From the NCBI RefSeq assembly GCF_002078875.1, contig NC_034411.1:1047410-1111409 (forward strand): a stretch of DNA of 64,000 bases, in the 5' to 3' direction. Within the stretch, counting starts at the first letter, position 1; the number at the start of each line of letters is the position of its first letter. A program made the translations under genes and the position numbers. The notes under the pieces were generated by a model, which was given only the letters and a program-made list of their open reading frames with translations, did no database searches and was not told the DNA's origin. This document shows positions 24,613 through 37,279 of the stretch, piece by piece. Source of the DNA: Numida meleagris (lineage: Eukaryota; Chordata; Aves; Galliformes; Numididae).

Positions 24613-27600
24613 TCTAGATCAGCGAAGGACAATTTACAAAGCTCAGCTTTCCCGCTTTGAGTCCTTGCAAAGCACTGGAGGGAAGAATGACTCAGCTCAG
24701 GGGGCAGAGAGGTTCCTCACTCTTCAGTACTCGCATCAGGGCAGACTCCTTTCCTTCCTGCTGCCGCTGCAGAGCTGCTGGTGCATTGCTGCCAGGCTCC
24801 ATCCCTGCTTTCTGCATGTTGGCACAAGCTGAATTAGGACTGCAAGCCACACTGCTTCGACCTCCTCACAGCAATTCTGTGTGATTCTGACCTAACTATG
24901 AGATCCCGGTGATAGCGCGAGGTAAAACAATATGCCAGCCCTTGCCTGTGTTAGCTTGATTCCTAGACGGAGATTCACCATGGTGATAGTTGCTGAAAAA
25001 CAGCAAATCCCTGCCATTTGTGCTTTTAAAGCAATGCTAACACTTCAGCAGATAGCGCTGTGATGTGTATCCTGAGAGCGTTCACTGAGTCTGAATGAAG
25101 TGACAGTAAAATCCTAGCCTCGTATGAAAGGTTGCTGCGATTCTCTTCGAGCTGGAGTCCAACCAGTTTTCCTGAGTTTCTCCTTGTCTCTTCTGTTGTT
25201 TTCTTCTGTTCATGCAATAAAGTTGCTAGTGGCTGTTTTACAGTGGCTGAGTTGTTGGCAGTATTATTTGTCCCTCTTTGCAGGGGCTCCAGTGAAATTT
25301 GTGCTCAGCGCCAGCTTTCTGTTAGCGGCTGGTTCATGGGAGTTGCTTCACCCTTACAAGTAAGCCTGCTCACCAGCATGTGTCAAACTGTTAGAGTGGG
25401 CAGCAAGAACTGCAGGGGCTGGCAGGTCCCCAGCATATTTAATTGGATGGAATTTCTGGGGGTCAAGTCAGTCTTCACGCCGTAACCTTATCCCGTAAAA
25501 GAATTTTTATAAAAACAAGCCCTTTTCAAAAGTCTTTTTATAGCAGCAAATGTGGCTTTCTAAAAGTAAGATCATAGTCAGGCTGCCTCCAGCGTGCACG
25601 CTTCCAGAACTACAAAGGTATTTTTTTGTGTGGTCATGTTGCATATAACATCACACGTATAAGGTTTATGTCAAGTTTATAAAGCTTATAGTTTGTTTTA
25701 CGAAGTACTTATAACTCCCAGTCTTCTAATGCGGAACTTGTTGCATCTTTTATTCTGGAGGCATAGTTCTGGTGTTTAGGGCTTAGACAACCCAGAAAGA
25801 AAAATCAAGCACATAGAGACCTTTCTTCTTGTTGGGGGGATAATTAGGGTGGGAAAAAAAAGAAATTGCTCAGTGTTTTTAAAGAGACCAACATGAAAAA
25901 AAATGATTGACTTTGGGATTTGATGTTTATTCCCTTTGAAAGCTGTTGCTGACAGTTCCTATTGCTCATATTCAAGAAAAAGAAAATATTTCCAGGAAAT
26001 ACAATTAATATTTCTTTGGCGACTGCTGTAGTTTTAGGTATGTTTACATAGGCTTACCTCTGTCAAGATGAGCTAATTCTGGGTCTGAGAAAACTCTGCT
26101 CCCTTTTCTTTATTGAGAATCTTATGTTAAAGATAGAAAAATGAACACGACTAATCCAGGAAAAATCTATCCTCAGAACACTTGCTAATGAGCCTTTAGG
26201 GGCTGATAATGACTTACTCTGACTTCGTACTGAAATCCCACTTTCTCTAATGCATATTCCAACATGTACAGGTTTTGGTTTACTTCAAATTTAACAACCC
26301 AAGGGTTGACTCAGCTTGCCTTGGCCAAGTGAACATCTGTCTGGGCTTGGATTAAGTGATGTCAGCAGCATAAAGGGAATCCTCTCGCAGTGCTAGGGAA
26401 GGGGCCGACAAGAAGAGGCTCCTTTCCGAGGCATTTGGGGGCACTTATGGGAAAGGCACTGAAGATCTGTCCTCACTAGTCAAGGTCACTGAGTCTTGTT
26501 GATGAGCATAAACCTTGTCAGATGGTATCAGTGCATCCTGCTGGGAATGTTCACAGCAGGGGTACAAGGTCAGGAGAAAGGAGAACTGAAGAGCAAGGAA
26601 CTTTTGAGCAAGAGATGGCAGCATTTTTTTCTCAGTGGTAGAAGAAAATGAGAAGCCAGGCTGCACTGAAAACAGAGTCTGAACCAGCAGAAGGATTTTA
26701 TTGTTTGGGAACAGAACATCAACAAAAACATTTAAATGGCTGCCACCTTGTATGAGTGAGTCATGTGCTCTCAGTTCTGAGTGTGAACGAAGTCAAAAAT
26801 AAAACTTTCTTGGCAGACACGGAAAGGAAGGGACAATTCATCATAACTTAGAAGAACTGTAGCATACAATGCACATTTCTTTTGTTATTCATGCCTTAAT
26901 TCATCATACATACAGTGGCTTACAAAAACAAATTGTTTTCTGTTCTGGTTTCTGATTCCCTCCTGCCCCCCCTATTTATTCTAAGTGCAGGGTCTCTCAT
27001 TGCTACCTCAAATCCAGGACCTGGAATCCTAACTTATCTCTTCTCTCAGCTCACATTAGTTGAGTTGAGCAGAACTAAGTGTGCTAGAGCACACTGAATG
27101 ATTTCTGTATGTCTGAGGAGGCCTTGACAAAGTTCTCCCTGTAACGTGTTGCTGGATCATTTACCTTAGCCGCGTGATAAAGCTTAATAGCAAGCTTTCA
27201 GAAAAAATCAACTGCCCAGGCCCCTAGGCAGCTGCACATCATGCCCTTGGCATGAGTGTAAGTCCCTGCTTTTTGTCAACATGCAAAAATCTACTCAATT
27301 AAGTGATGTTTCTGTTGACCAAGAAAGAAAAAATGGCAAAAGTGAGGGTATATTCCTTTGGTAGGGAATCAAAAGAAAAGTTACGGTTTTGTAGTAGATC
27401 CAGTAATTATCTTAGATACTTAAAAGTGTCTTGCAATTCCCTGCAAATCCCTCTACTAAAAAGAAGCCATGTCACGCTTGGAGGGAGTCCAAGTCTATCA
27501 TAAAAATAATCAAAATATATACCAGTTATTTTAAAATTCAATGGAGAGAGTTAATAAAAAAAAGAATGCCAAATCTTCAGCACTCTGTGTTGAGAGGAGC

Positions 27601-29666
27601 AAAGTAGATGAGCTGTAATATTCCTTCTCAGATGAGTATTTCTTAACCCCATGCTGGTGCGCATTCTGTGTAGTCAGTGTGTACAAGGAAGTCTAGTGAA
27701 AATCTTGTGCTGGAGTGCCCCCGCAACAGGAATTCCTATCGATTTATTGGATGTTTTGTGAATGTCCATAGCCCAAAGAACAGTAACATTTCAGACTAAA
27801 AGGGTTTTTTGTTGTTGTTGTTCTGTATGAGGAATTCTAAAATTTAAGGGAAAAGAAAATTTTTCCTTCAAAGACAGAAATCATATTCTTAAGTAAAACT
27901 AATTAGCATTTTGTATGTCTTAAAGAGATATTACCTCACTCTACAGACCTTTTTTTCCTAAGCACATATGCAGAAATTCACATCAACGTACATCTATCTT
28001 TCCTAGTAAACTTCTTTCCATAAAACACAGCAGTGCAATATTATTTCTAACCTGTAATTCTATATTTTCTGGGTGAAATGTGTGCTCCTGGTGAAACTGT
28101 GGATCCTAGCTCATGTGGCTGTAGTCAAAATAAATTCTTCCAGAGAGCCATGACATCTTCCTATCCGCTTCTGTTTAGACAAAAAAACCCAACACAACAA
28201 AAGCCAGTTAAAAGCAGAAATCAAATGTGGAGCGCTAGGATCCATTAGAATCAATACTTCTGAATAAAAGTTTTTTTAGATCCTGAATGTGTTGATCCTT
28301 TGCTAGCTTGTCTTGGTGGAACTGTATATTTTTTTCTAATTTCATCTTTATTTTGTGCAATCTCGTGACTATCGGAGGTAAGAGATTTCTTATCGTTTTC
28401 CTTCAGCCCCTCTCCCACGCTCTCAGCCTTTTAGCATGGCTGGGACATTCAGGACTTGCAGTTTGAGCCTAGAAGAGGCAAGTTAGTGCACCCAGAGGAG
28501 CACAGGCCCGCTGGCTGTGGGTGGCTGAGGTTTCTCTGTGGCTGTGTCTGCACACAAAGGTGATGAGCTGCCAGGTTTGCAATGAGAAGCAAGGCACAGG
28601 GGGGCAACACCTCAGGGCGCTGCCAGTTTTCTGTTTTGTAATTAACCGTGGCATCAGATTCTCCTACTGGAGGGCACAGCAGAGGACACCTGATCTGTTG
28701 TAAACTGATGACAACGCTAAAATGTAATTTCTGCCTAATTTCATGCTGTTACATGATAACTTCAAACCCTGCTTGCTGGTGAAACTTCCGTAATTGCACA
28801 GTTGTTTCGGTGAGGTTCTAAAGCTGTTAAGGGTGTGCTGCCGTTTTATGGGTCACCTGCAATAACCCCAATGTTATTTTACATATCCTGCTACGTGCAA
28901 ATTACAACAGATGCACGTTATTTTTATTCTGATTGTCATGTACTTTGTGCCATGTCCTATAAAGCTTTACAAGTGTGCTTCAGAAGTTAAGTAAGAGAAA
29001 AAAACCTTTTTTTTTTTTTGGAATAGGTTTTTTTTTCTGATTTTCTTTCAGTTTTGATTTGTCTCTGATCAGCATATTAATATCTCTAATTAAAACTTGA
29101 ACGATCTAAACCCTATTCCAAAGGTTAGTTACATAAATTTTAACATTTCCATGTATTCCTTTGATGTTACTGAAGTTCATGCAGTCGTATTATGCACTCT
29201 GACATCCATGTCATGTCATGTTTGCTCAGCTGTTCTACTACTAGTCAAAACTAAAAGTTTTTTTTCCAGTTCTCTCTCTGCAGGGTCAGCCTGGCTTAAA
29301 GAAAATGAAGCTGTCTGCTATCGGCTTATACATCATCACCAACAATAAACATGCCAAGTTCAGAACCTGCATTTTGTTATCTGACTATTGTTGATAGCAG
29401 AAAAAAGACAGCTTGATTTTCATTAGCAAGGTTGACCCTACAGGGCTAGGAGCAAGGGGAAAAAACGTATTTTGACTTGAAGTAAACTGAGGAAACATGA
29501 CATGGAAGTCAGAGGGGGACTATATATGCATCCCTGAGGTGTCATTTTTAACAAACCGTCTTCTTTCACTTGAGGAAATTCTGAATAAACCACTGGAGAG
29601 ACTCCTGTAGCTGTCCAGTTGGCAAGGGCTAATATTTCTGCCTTTGAATTATGCATTATCCTTTTC

Positions 29667-29683
29667 TTTTTTTTTTTTTTTTT
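29667..29683 (+). repeat. poly-T tract (17 T)
   Basis: Homopolymer within a T/C-rich stretch (29661-29688). Confidence 0.85.
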
Positions 29684-30726
29684 CCCTTTGGTATCTGTTT
29701 CTCTTGCACTTCTTGGGGATAAGGATGAAAATATATAGTTTTTGAGGGATGGAAATTCAGACTTCTTCTATTGCTCATGTAACTCATTTGAAGAGAACGT
29801 TTTATAAGCTTATGTAGACTTGCCTTTTAAAAAATTGTTTAACTTCCTTCATCCAACGTAGATTCAAATAATAAGTCCTCCTTCACACTCATTCCAAGAC
29901 CAAGAACTAGGCTGAAAGGATTCTTTCCTTCTCTCCCAATTACACTCTTTTTTTTCCCCCTCTCTTCCTATCACTATGTATATAGTTTGTTATTTCTTTC
30001 CCCAGTTCCTGCGTATGTTTGTTACAGACGGGGGGGATATTATAGAAACCCTTGATTTGGGCAGAGTTCTGATTTAGAGCTGTGAGTAGGGGAGTGTATA
30101 TATCATGTTGTTTCTTTCCCCACCCTTCTGCTTCGGTGAAGCCTATTGCTGAGCGACCACAGAAGCTGCTACCGCAGCTCTACTTTTGGACACTGCTGAA
30201 GTTCCTTTCGGAGAGCGTTTGGGGAAATGAGGATTACTTTTATAGGAACAAAATTTGGCCCTGAATCTATAAAGCACTGTAACCCTGTTTGGGAAGTTAT
30301 ACCAACTGTTCTATAAAGCAGCCAGCGATGTGCTGTCAGTGCTGGATTTTACTTTTAAAGCACAAGTCCAAAATAGAGGCAGAATTCAAAGAAGACTTCA
30401 AGGGAGCAGAAGTTTTTGCCAGAGCTTCCTGATGCAGTTGAGAATGGGTTGCGCTGCATCCCACCAGACGCTGCAGCATTCGTCTCCTCTGTGCTCTGCC
30501 TTTGCTTCCTTGATACATCTGCCCATCTAGTTTGGAGTGCTTCCTGCCCTGAGCAGAAAAATGGCTTTTCCTGTGCTTACAGCATGCTGGGGTGAATGTG
30601 CTCAAATTTGATCGAGTAGTAAAGGACCTCTGCAGGATTCAGCCAGCTCGCACAGCAGTAGCACACCTCGATTGTCTTTCCTTAGGTATGGCAGAGGCTC
30701 CAAATAGCAAAGTCAGCTCATGCACC

Positions 30727-30868
30727 TCCCATCCCCATCCCCATCCCATCCCCATCCCATCCCATCCCATCCCATCCCATCCCATCCCATCCCATCCCAT
30801 CNNNNNNNNNNNNNNNNNNNNNNTCCCCATCCCATCCCGTCCCCATCCCATCCCATCCCATCCCATCC
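30727..30868. repeat. (CCCAT)n / (ATGGG)n microsatellite with sequence gap
   Basis: About 140 bp of CCCAT pentamers, with occasional CCCCAT hexamers at both ends and one CCCGT near 30840. The array is interrupted by 22 undetermined bases. The minus strand carries GGG triplets every five bases with two-base spacers, a layout able to form G-quadruplexes. The apparent Pro/Ser/His-rich or Met/Gly/Trp/Asp-rich frames across it are translation of the repeat and should not be taken as genes. Confidence 0.95.
30802..30823. other. assembly gap (22 N)
   Basis: Twenty-two undetermined bases inside the CCCAT array. The true repeat number here is unknown, so the gap length should not be trusted as a physical distance. 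Confidence 0.98.
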
Positions 30869-33764
30869 TGTTGTTGCACTGCCTGCACAGCCAAGCAGGG
30901 CATTCATTGAAATGCTGTTGCTCACTGCAAAAATAGGTGGCATCCAGTCCTTGGCAGCCCTCAGGCACCACGTTAGCAGACTTTCTGATCCAGGGGTTTA
31001 TATCAGGTAAAGCTGAGCTCTCTGAAATGCTATTCAGCAAGCTTGCTATTACAATGACACTGCCAGCTGTAATCTTCTTGGTTTTCATTTTAATTTTAGT
31101 GCCAAAAAGTTGACAAAGTCCAGATTGTAGCTTTGAAACTGCCAGGCAAGCTAATCCTGTATAATGTTGAAGAAGCATGGGAGTGCTGGGTAGTTGATAG
31201 ATGATACTTGACATCTCTTGGCTTTGTTCTGTTTTATTAAAGACAACTCTTCAAATTTACTTGAAGGCAAACAGAGATCTCTAATTGTCATGTAGAAGCA
31301 TTTACATGATAAGATGCTGTTAGTTATTGAAGTGATAAGAAGAATTTCAGTGCAATTATGGTTGAGATAGTGGTAGAGAATCGTGATATATTTTATTTAA
31401 CTTTCTCATATATTAAAAACACTATCCTTGAGCATTTTTGTAGAAATTATGAAACTTTAGACTTCTAGAATGTGAGTTGTCATATGCTGAGGTTGTATAA
31501 CGCTGTGTGTCTCAACCAATAAATACTAACCAGCCAAATTCAGGAAGCCAAAGTGGTGTTTCAATTTTAGTGCCAGTGTTTCTCTGAGTTGTGTAGGTTT
31601 GATGTTTGAGTGGCAGAGAAAAAAATATAGATGCATAGTATTGAAAAGTTTATAAATACTTAACTCTCTGAGTATAAAATGAAGCCTTTTCAGGGTGTTG
31701 GTGAGAATATTCTTCATTCTTTTGTCTTTCCAGCTATCCACAAACCTTAAATAAACGTTCCTTTTCTATCATTCATGTAACACAAACTATTTTACGTCCA
31801 TCTTTAATTGTATATTTTACCAAATAGTAATTGTTTGCTAATAAAAAAAAAGCCAAAACAGTTGCTGTCTTCAGAAATAGGTCGTTTTGCTGAAAAAGAC
31901 TGTCCCATTTTTTCTCTGTGAGGAAAATATTCTCTATCAAAAAAAGTCTTAAGGAACCACTAATTATTTTTACAGTTATTAATTTTATTTTAGTAAAGGG
32001 GAACTTCCGCTCGCATCTTATCTCTTAAGCTGAAGACCACACGAGCTTCTGCATAGATTCATACAAGAGGCCCTTTAGAGTAATACCTGATAAATTAAGT
32101 AATGCCAATTGTTCAGACTGCAAAAAAGCAGAGACAAAGCATTTCGGTGTTAGAGGGAATGATTTATTTTATCTCAAGTTTGTGACAAATTGCAGCAGCT
32201 GGGCTGTCTCAAAGTTCCAGTGCCAATTCGGAAGGCAGTGGCTGTGATTTTGCAGAAGACAAGCAGAAAAGGTAGCAAGATGTCAGGGGCTGGGCGGGCA
32301 CCTCGCTGTGTTTGGAGAATAGGATACAGGGCTGCGGCGAGCAGGGCCTGAAGCCACGTGCCAGCTTTGTGCCTGCAGCTCTGGCTGCCCTGCATGGCTT
32401 CAGCACAGCCCTCAGGGTGCATTTTCTATAGGAAATATTGAAGAATTGTAATATTAATCTTTCTAAATCTTAATTAATCTTTAGGTTAATTCTTGATCTA
32501 AAGAATATTTCTTTAAGAATTTCCCGTCTGCTCTAAAAGATGGCACAGATTTGACTTCTTAATTCACAGGATTCCCTTAGCCCTTGTTTTAGAGTTAAGG
32601 ATACACTAATATTAAACACCTGCTCAGAGCAGAAGCTTGTGTTCGTGCCTAGAAAGACAACCTTTCTTTTTTCCTAGTTCATCATTTTAGCCTCTAGAAC
32701 AGTTTCTACCTCTTTGTAAATACATGTTTTCCAGGCTATGATTTTTTTTTTTCAACACTGACATGACCTAAACTGTAAATCACCTACACAGGTGCCAGTG
32801 CCAGATGTGAAAATCTGGGAGAAATTTAACTTTCACCCCACAAAACAAGTTCCATTAGAGTATATTCTTAATACGTGATTTCTCTCTGCTATAAGACAAA
32901 CATATTATTTTTATTTTCTTGAGAGGAACTGTGGTTGAAAATGGTTATCTCAGTTTTATATGTCGTATTTATGAAATGTGTGATTATGACAGAGTATTTA
33001 GAGGCAAGCTCCATTCAGGTGAGAGGCTGGGCTGTGCCCCATAGTGATGGGAGACAAACTCCTTATCTTGGGATGTAGCATGAAGCAGTGGATGTTAGGG
33101 GTTAAAAATACCTTTACATGCTCATAATCTTAACAGTGAAATCTGTTAATGAACAAATAGTTGATTAAGATGCTACCTGCATTCGGGCCTTAGAGTGTGT
33201 ATTTTTGATTTCTTCCTGCAAAGTCTGAGTACCTCGTGTTACTGGTTACATGTGCTTGGCTTGAGGGATAACTAAGTTTGGCCACGTATCATGTGACCTT
33301 GACTGTCACATCAGTTCAAAAAATAAGAAATTAAAACCAAGAAAGAATAATAATAATAAAAATCAGTCCTGTATTTGTCAGAAGATTGCTTTGACTCTGA
33401 CTTGTCATTCTTGTCTTTTATTTTCATGCTTTTTGCCCTGTTTCCCACTAAACTCCAGCTACAAAATGGCAAAAGGCCATTGAGAATTATTTGGTGATAT
33501 TTCTATTGTTGGTGCTACACCTTGCGTGAAATATGTCAGTGCTGTTACTGAGAGACTTTCCATGACCATTATTTATGTATTACACTGCAATAACAAAGTC
33601 GCTTTTTAAAAATCTTGAAAGAAACGTGCCTTTTTTTGAGAGTTGGTAAAATACTTGAGGTGATTCCTGCACAATAAAGCTTGTTCACATGGAGTCATTT
33701 TAGACAGCTCTCTTAAGTAAATAAAGACAGGATCTGAGGGGTTTACAAATTAGAGCATCCACAA
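30869..33764. other. unique non-coding DNA, no gene seen
   Basis: Apart from a 191-codon minus frame that exists only because it runs through the pentamer repeat and the N gap (30639-31214), frames are short. A locally GC-richer patch lies at about 32190-32420. A short AAT trinucleotide run is at 33346-33360. No gene or dispersed repeat was recognised. Confidence 0.55.
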
Positions 33765-33880
33765 GAGATTTTGGAGTGCCCATTTGGGACCATGCTTATT
33801 TTCATTAACTACCTAGGAGACCTGCTCCTGTTAAGATACACAATATGAATATGCATCTCTGAGAGAATTCACCAAATTAA
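33765..33880 (+). mobile_element. possible ancient CR1-like RT fragment
   Basis: Translation at 33786-33824 gives GTMLIFINYLGDL, resembling the segment just before the catalytic box of CR1-type reverse transcriptases; the intact copy at 11125 reads [13 protein letters not shown] there. The similarity covers only about 13 residues and the catalytic box itself is not visible downstream. It would have to be a very old, heavily decayed copy. Chance resemblance is a serious alternative. Confidence 0.25.
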
Positions 33881-33892
33881 AGGACAATAAAG

Positions 33893-33902
33893 CCCCCCCC
33901 CC
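33893..33902 (+). repeat. poly-C tract (10 C)
   Basis: Ten consecutive C, uncommon in this AT-rich context. Confidence 0.9.
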
Positions 33903-34911
33903 AGAATTTAACGAGGACTACAAAGTTAGCATTCTCAAGTCTTGTTTCTGTGTCACTGAAGACTGTGGAAACTGGACCAAAATTCCAGGTGTGGTACTCA
34001 TTCCACTTACACACAAAGGAGCTATAGCTCAATTGAAATCAGTCTTATTCTGTGTAATAAAAGTCAATGTAAACCATTTAGTTGTAGACGGTAAATGTTA
34101 TACATATGTGACAATACAAGATAAACTGTTTTCTTTTGAGAAGGAAAGTCTTACTTTTATTTTTTTCTCTGTAGTGATGCTAACTAATAGAGTATGATTA
34201 ATGTACATCAGAATTAGTGCTGCTAAATAATGCAAGTCATTTTAGTTAATTTTTCTTGCTGAGCATATCTTCAGCATGAACAACTCTTAATCAAAGATGA
34301 GCATAACATGAGAAATCAAAGTTGTAAGTTCACTTCACAATGGAGTTTGAATGGTGATGTGATGACAGATTCAGTGCTCAAATTAATATTTAGCTTTTAA
34401 AGGTACAGTCCATTCAGAATACTAGACTGGAGGTTTTCAGAAGTACTGTTTCCTCAATGTATTTATGTCAGGGGAAACTCTGCACAGATGAAATGTCTTT
34501 TGGAAATTCTGGACTTCAAATATGGAACCTTCAATATTTACATTTACAAATAAATAGCAAGGTTGTGCTTGCTGTGAATATACCACCGATGCTCTTCCTT
34601 CTTCCCACCCTGATCCTCGTTTCTTGACATACCTTGTGATTGTAGAAATAAACCTGGTAAAAAAATAAGTGGATGTTGAATCCACTTAAACTAAATGACA
34701 ATGAAAGGCGTATCTTCTATTTTTGTTTTCACTTGCAGTGTTTCAAGTCCTGCAGCTCCTATATTGTCTGCCACCATAGATCCAAGATTCTCTCACTATC
34801 GGAGACAAAATTTTGTCTAATTCATAGCTTCCATGGCATTTTTGAATGGTATCCCTTAACCCTAGATGATATGCACGCATAAATAGCAAATCCTAGAGGA
34901 AAAGAAGCAGG

Positions 34912-34955
34912 TCTAGAATCTAGGTCTAGACCTAGAGGTCTAGAAGCAGGTCTAA
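34912..34955. repeat. CTAG-rich palindromic/direct repeat cluster
   Basis: Centred on an 18-bp perfect palindrome TCTAGGTCTAGACCTAGA (34919-34936). The motif GGTCTAGA recurs, and AAGCAGGTCTA occurs on both sides (about 34906 and 34945) as a direct repeat. CTAG is normally one of the rarer tetranucleotides, yet this 50-bp stretch holds several. Confidence 0.85.
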
Positions 34956-35229
34956 ATACAGATACTATTACAAACCAGTTGTGGCTGATTGTGGCGTGTT
35001 GTAAGAGTCCAAACATAGCATTGTTCCCTTCGAATGAGCATAATGCTTTGTTAATTTAACCAGTGTTTGGTGATTGGTTAAATGCTCTGAAGTTCTTGAG
35101 AAACCTTCATGAAAACATGGTAAATTGGTTAGACGGAATTGGTTTAATTAAATGCTATGACATCAAGAGCAAAGAATGATGTGGTGATGTGTGGGTGGAA
35201 TCAGTAAAGGAATATGATCTTCGCAAGTT

Positions 35230-35340
35230 GTAGAATTCCACCATCTCTGAGGAGACCAGCCATGGAAAAAGCTTAAACTTGACATGATAACATTAGAGAG
35301 TGAACTAGGATGATGACCTCACCTGTGCACATCCTAAACA
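35230..35340 (+). mobile_element. possible ancient CR1 3'-end fragment
   Basis: Loose resemblance to the 3' portion of older bird CR1 families. AATTCCACCATCTCTGAGGA parallels the usual 'gtcaccatccctggagg' segment, and GAACTAGGATGATGACCTCA parallels the 'ggactagatgatct' segment just before the 3' end. They occur in the right order and orientation. The terminal octamers are not preserved. It may belong with the RT-like fragment at 33765 on the same strand. Low confidence. Confidence 0.22.
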
Positions 35341-35791
35341 ACTGTGAGCAGGAAGAAGTTCATTGGAATGAGGCTCCCAACATTGATGATAAGCAATGCT
35401 GCATTAAGCAGGAAGCCTACATGCGTAGAAATGCACCTCCTATCTTGAGAAATCCCCCATACTATGAATTCTCTTTCTGATCTTTGATGAAACTGATTTT
35501 ATTTTTCCTTTCCACCGAAAATAGATACAGAGAGTCCAGTCTTTGCACACTCCCACTTTCTTCAGTAAAGTACCAGCAGTGTGGCAGGGCAGACCTAATA
35601 CCGTTGTGCTGACTTTCCTTTCAATAGATTCAGTAGATTTTTGTCTGATGATGTGTTGCTGCTGTGTAGTTAATTTTCACACCAGATTAAGATTTTAGTA
35701 CTACATCTTCAGCACTGGCTCTGAAGAGGAAGACACAATGGACACGAGAAAAAAGAGGAGTTCACATTTTAATTCTCTGTAGGAAAAAAAA

Positions 35792-35806
35792 ATATATATA
35801 TATATT
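35792..35806. repeat. short (AT)n microsatellite
   Basis: About seven AT dinucleotides between an A-run and a T-rich stretch. Confidence 0.8.
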
Positions 35807-37255
35807 TATTTTTTCTTTAATGCCTAGTAAACTTACAAGTGTGAATACTTGGAGTAAAAATTATATGTTAATGATCATTTTAGACAATGTACTTAGAGTG
35901 TCGTTATAACTGTGATTGCCTGCTCTCTCAAGAGGCACTGGTACATCTCAAAATGGAAGCCAAGGTTGGTTGCATAGTTGGATAAAGGTTGGATAGTTGC
36001 TTGATAAATGTTATTAAAAGCGTAGTGTCCCTGAACTAGAGTGTCCATTATGTGATGATATTTCTCTATTAGCATGGGACTATGTGAAACTGCCGTTCTG
36101 AAATACTGGATAGAAGATAACAATTGATCTTAAAATAGACATTTAATCTAACGCCTGTTTTGTGCCTACATGGTAATGGTCATGGGAAAAAGAGAGATCA
36201 AAGGAAGCAAGAGGTTTGTGGATTGGCTGGGGGGGAAGCATGGCATGTTCTTTTAAACTGGGTTATCCCCTGAACTTGCCCAGAACACTCGTGTCTGCCT
36301 CCATGCTCATACATCATCTATACAGCACAGAGGCTACAGGTTCTGAAGAAGACATCCCTTCTTCCAGTGTCCTGCTGCAAAAAGGGGCAACATAGAGCCC
36401 AGAGATAATCTGTGGAAAGAATTTTATCCAGCTAGGGAGAGAGTTAAGTCATTGCCTCCTGTTTTTGTCTTCATCTCTGTTATTAATCGGATACCAGAAA
36501 AGCCTTGAAACAAATTCAAGGGAAAAAGAATGCAAGCTATAGCATTGCTGTATCTTCCTTGTGACTCCCAGTAGGGCTTTCACTGCAACATGCTCTGTCC
36601 TGAAAGCTGTGTGAATTTTACCTTCTATTTCTCATAATTTCCTCAAAATAGGAGTTCTTTAGTATAACCTAAACATAGGCTAACAGTAACTTTGTAAACA
36701 GCAAACGAACAAAAGGAAAAAAAGACAAGACACAGGACGCTGTTTCCTCTTGTAGTGTTTAGCACATGAAAAACAAAAGAAAGCCTATTTCATACATTGT
36801 TGTCCCTGCAAAATCCCTCCTACTTCTAGCTAGGATAATTCTTTTTCTTTTACCAGTGAAGACAGTGGGAGTTCTAGTATTGACTTTTTGAGTCAAACGT
36901 AGTCCAGTGCTTGTATTTCAGTACAAGCCTGATTCCAAGCTAAATAGCTCTCTGCAATTCACTAATGCATGTGTGACTTCTTTAGTTTCCTTGGGTTTTC
37001 CTACATCTAATGATGAAGCTTTGCAGAATAGCATGTCAATACTGGCAATGGGCAGGCATGAAATGTTGTAGTTATCAGCACAGCATGCAACGTGTCCATC
37101 TGTAGGAATACGCTTTGCTAGTGGCAGGTAATGTATTGTGTTACAGGCATTCAGTCTCCTACTTTGTTTCCTTCTTGTTAATTAATTTTTGACAAATAAA
37201 GCACCTCATTTTTAGAAAGGAAAAATACTTTCCTTAAGCTTATCTTCACGTATAT

Positions 37256-37279
37256 ATGCATATACATATGTATATGCAT
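37256..37279. repeat. 24-bp perfect palindrome
   Basis: Each 12-base half is ATGCATATACAT or its reverse complement, giving perfect two-fold symmetry with no spacer. It lies in an alternating TATA/TGCA-rich stretch (about 37248-37318), so it is both a potential cruciform and partly a product of low-complexity sequence. Confidence 0.9.

Larger units (their letters stand above)
23841..30726. other. unique non-coding DNA, no gene seen
   Basis: Contains frames of 60-117 codons, the longest at 25132-25485 (+) overlapping another plus frame at 25124-25363 in a different register; none is recognisable. Includes a G11 run (24602-24612), a short TTG microsatellite (about 27807-27821) and T-runs at 29007-29019 and 29667-29683. 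No dispersed repeat was recognised. Confidence 0.55.

Noticed and set aside
30639..31214. 191-codon minus frame rich in Met, Gly, Trp and Asp
   Set aside because: It is the translation of the CCCAT/ATGGG microsatellite and crosses undetermined bases.
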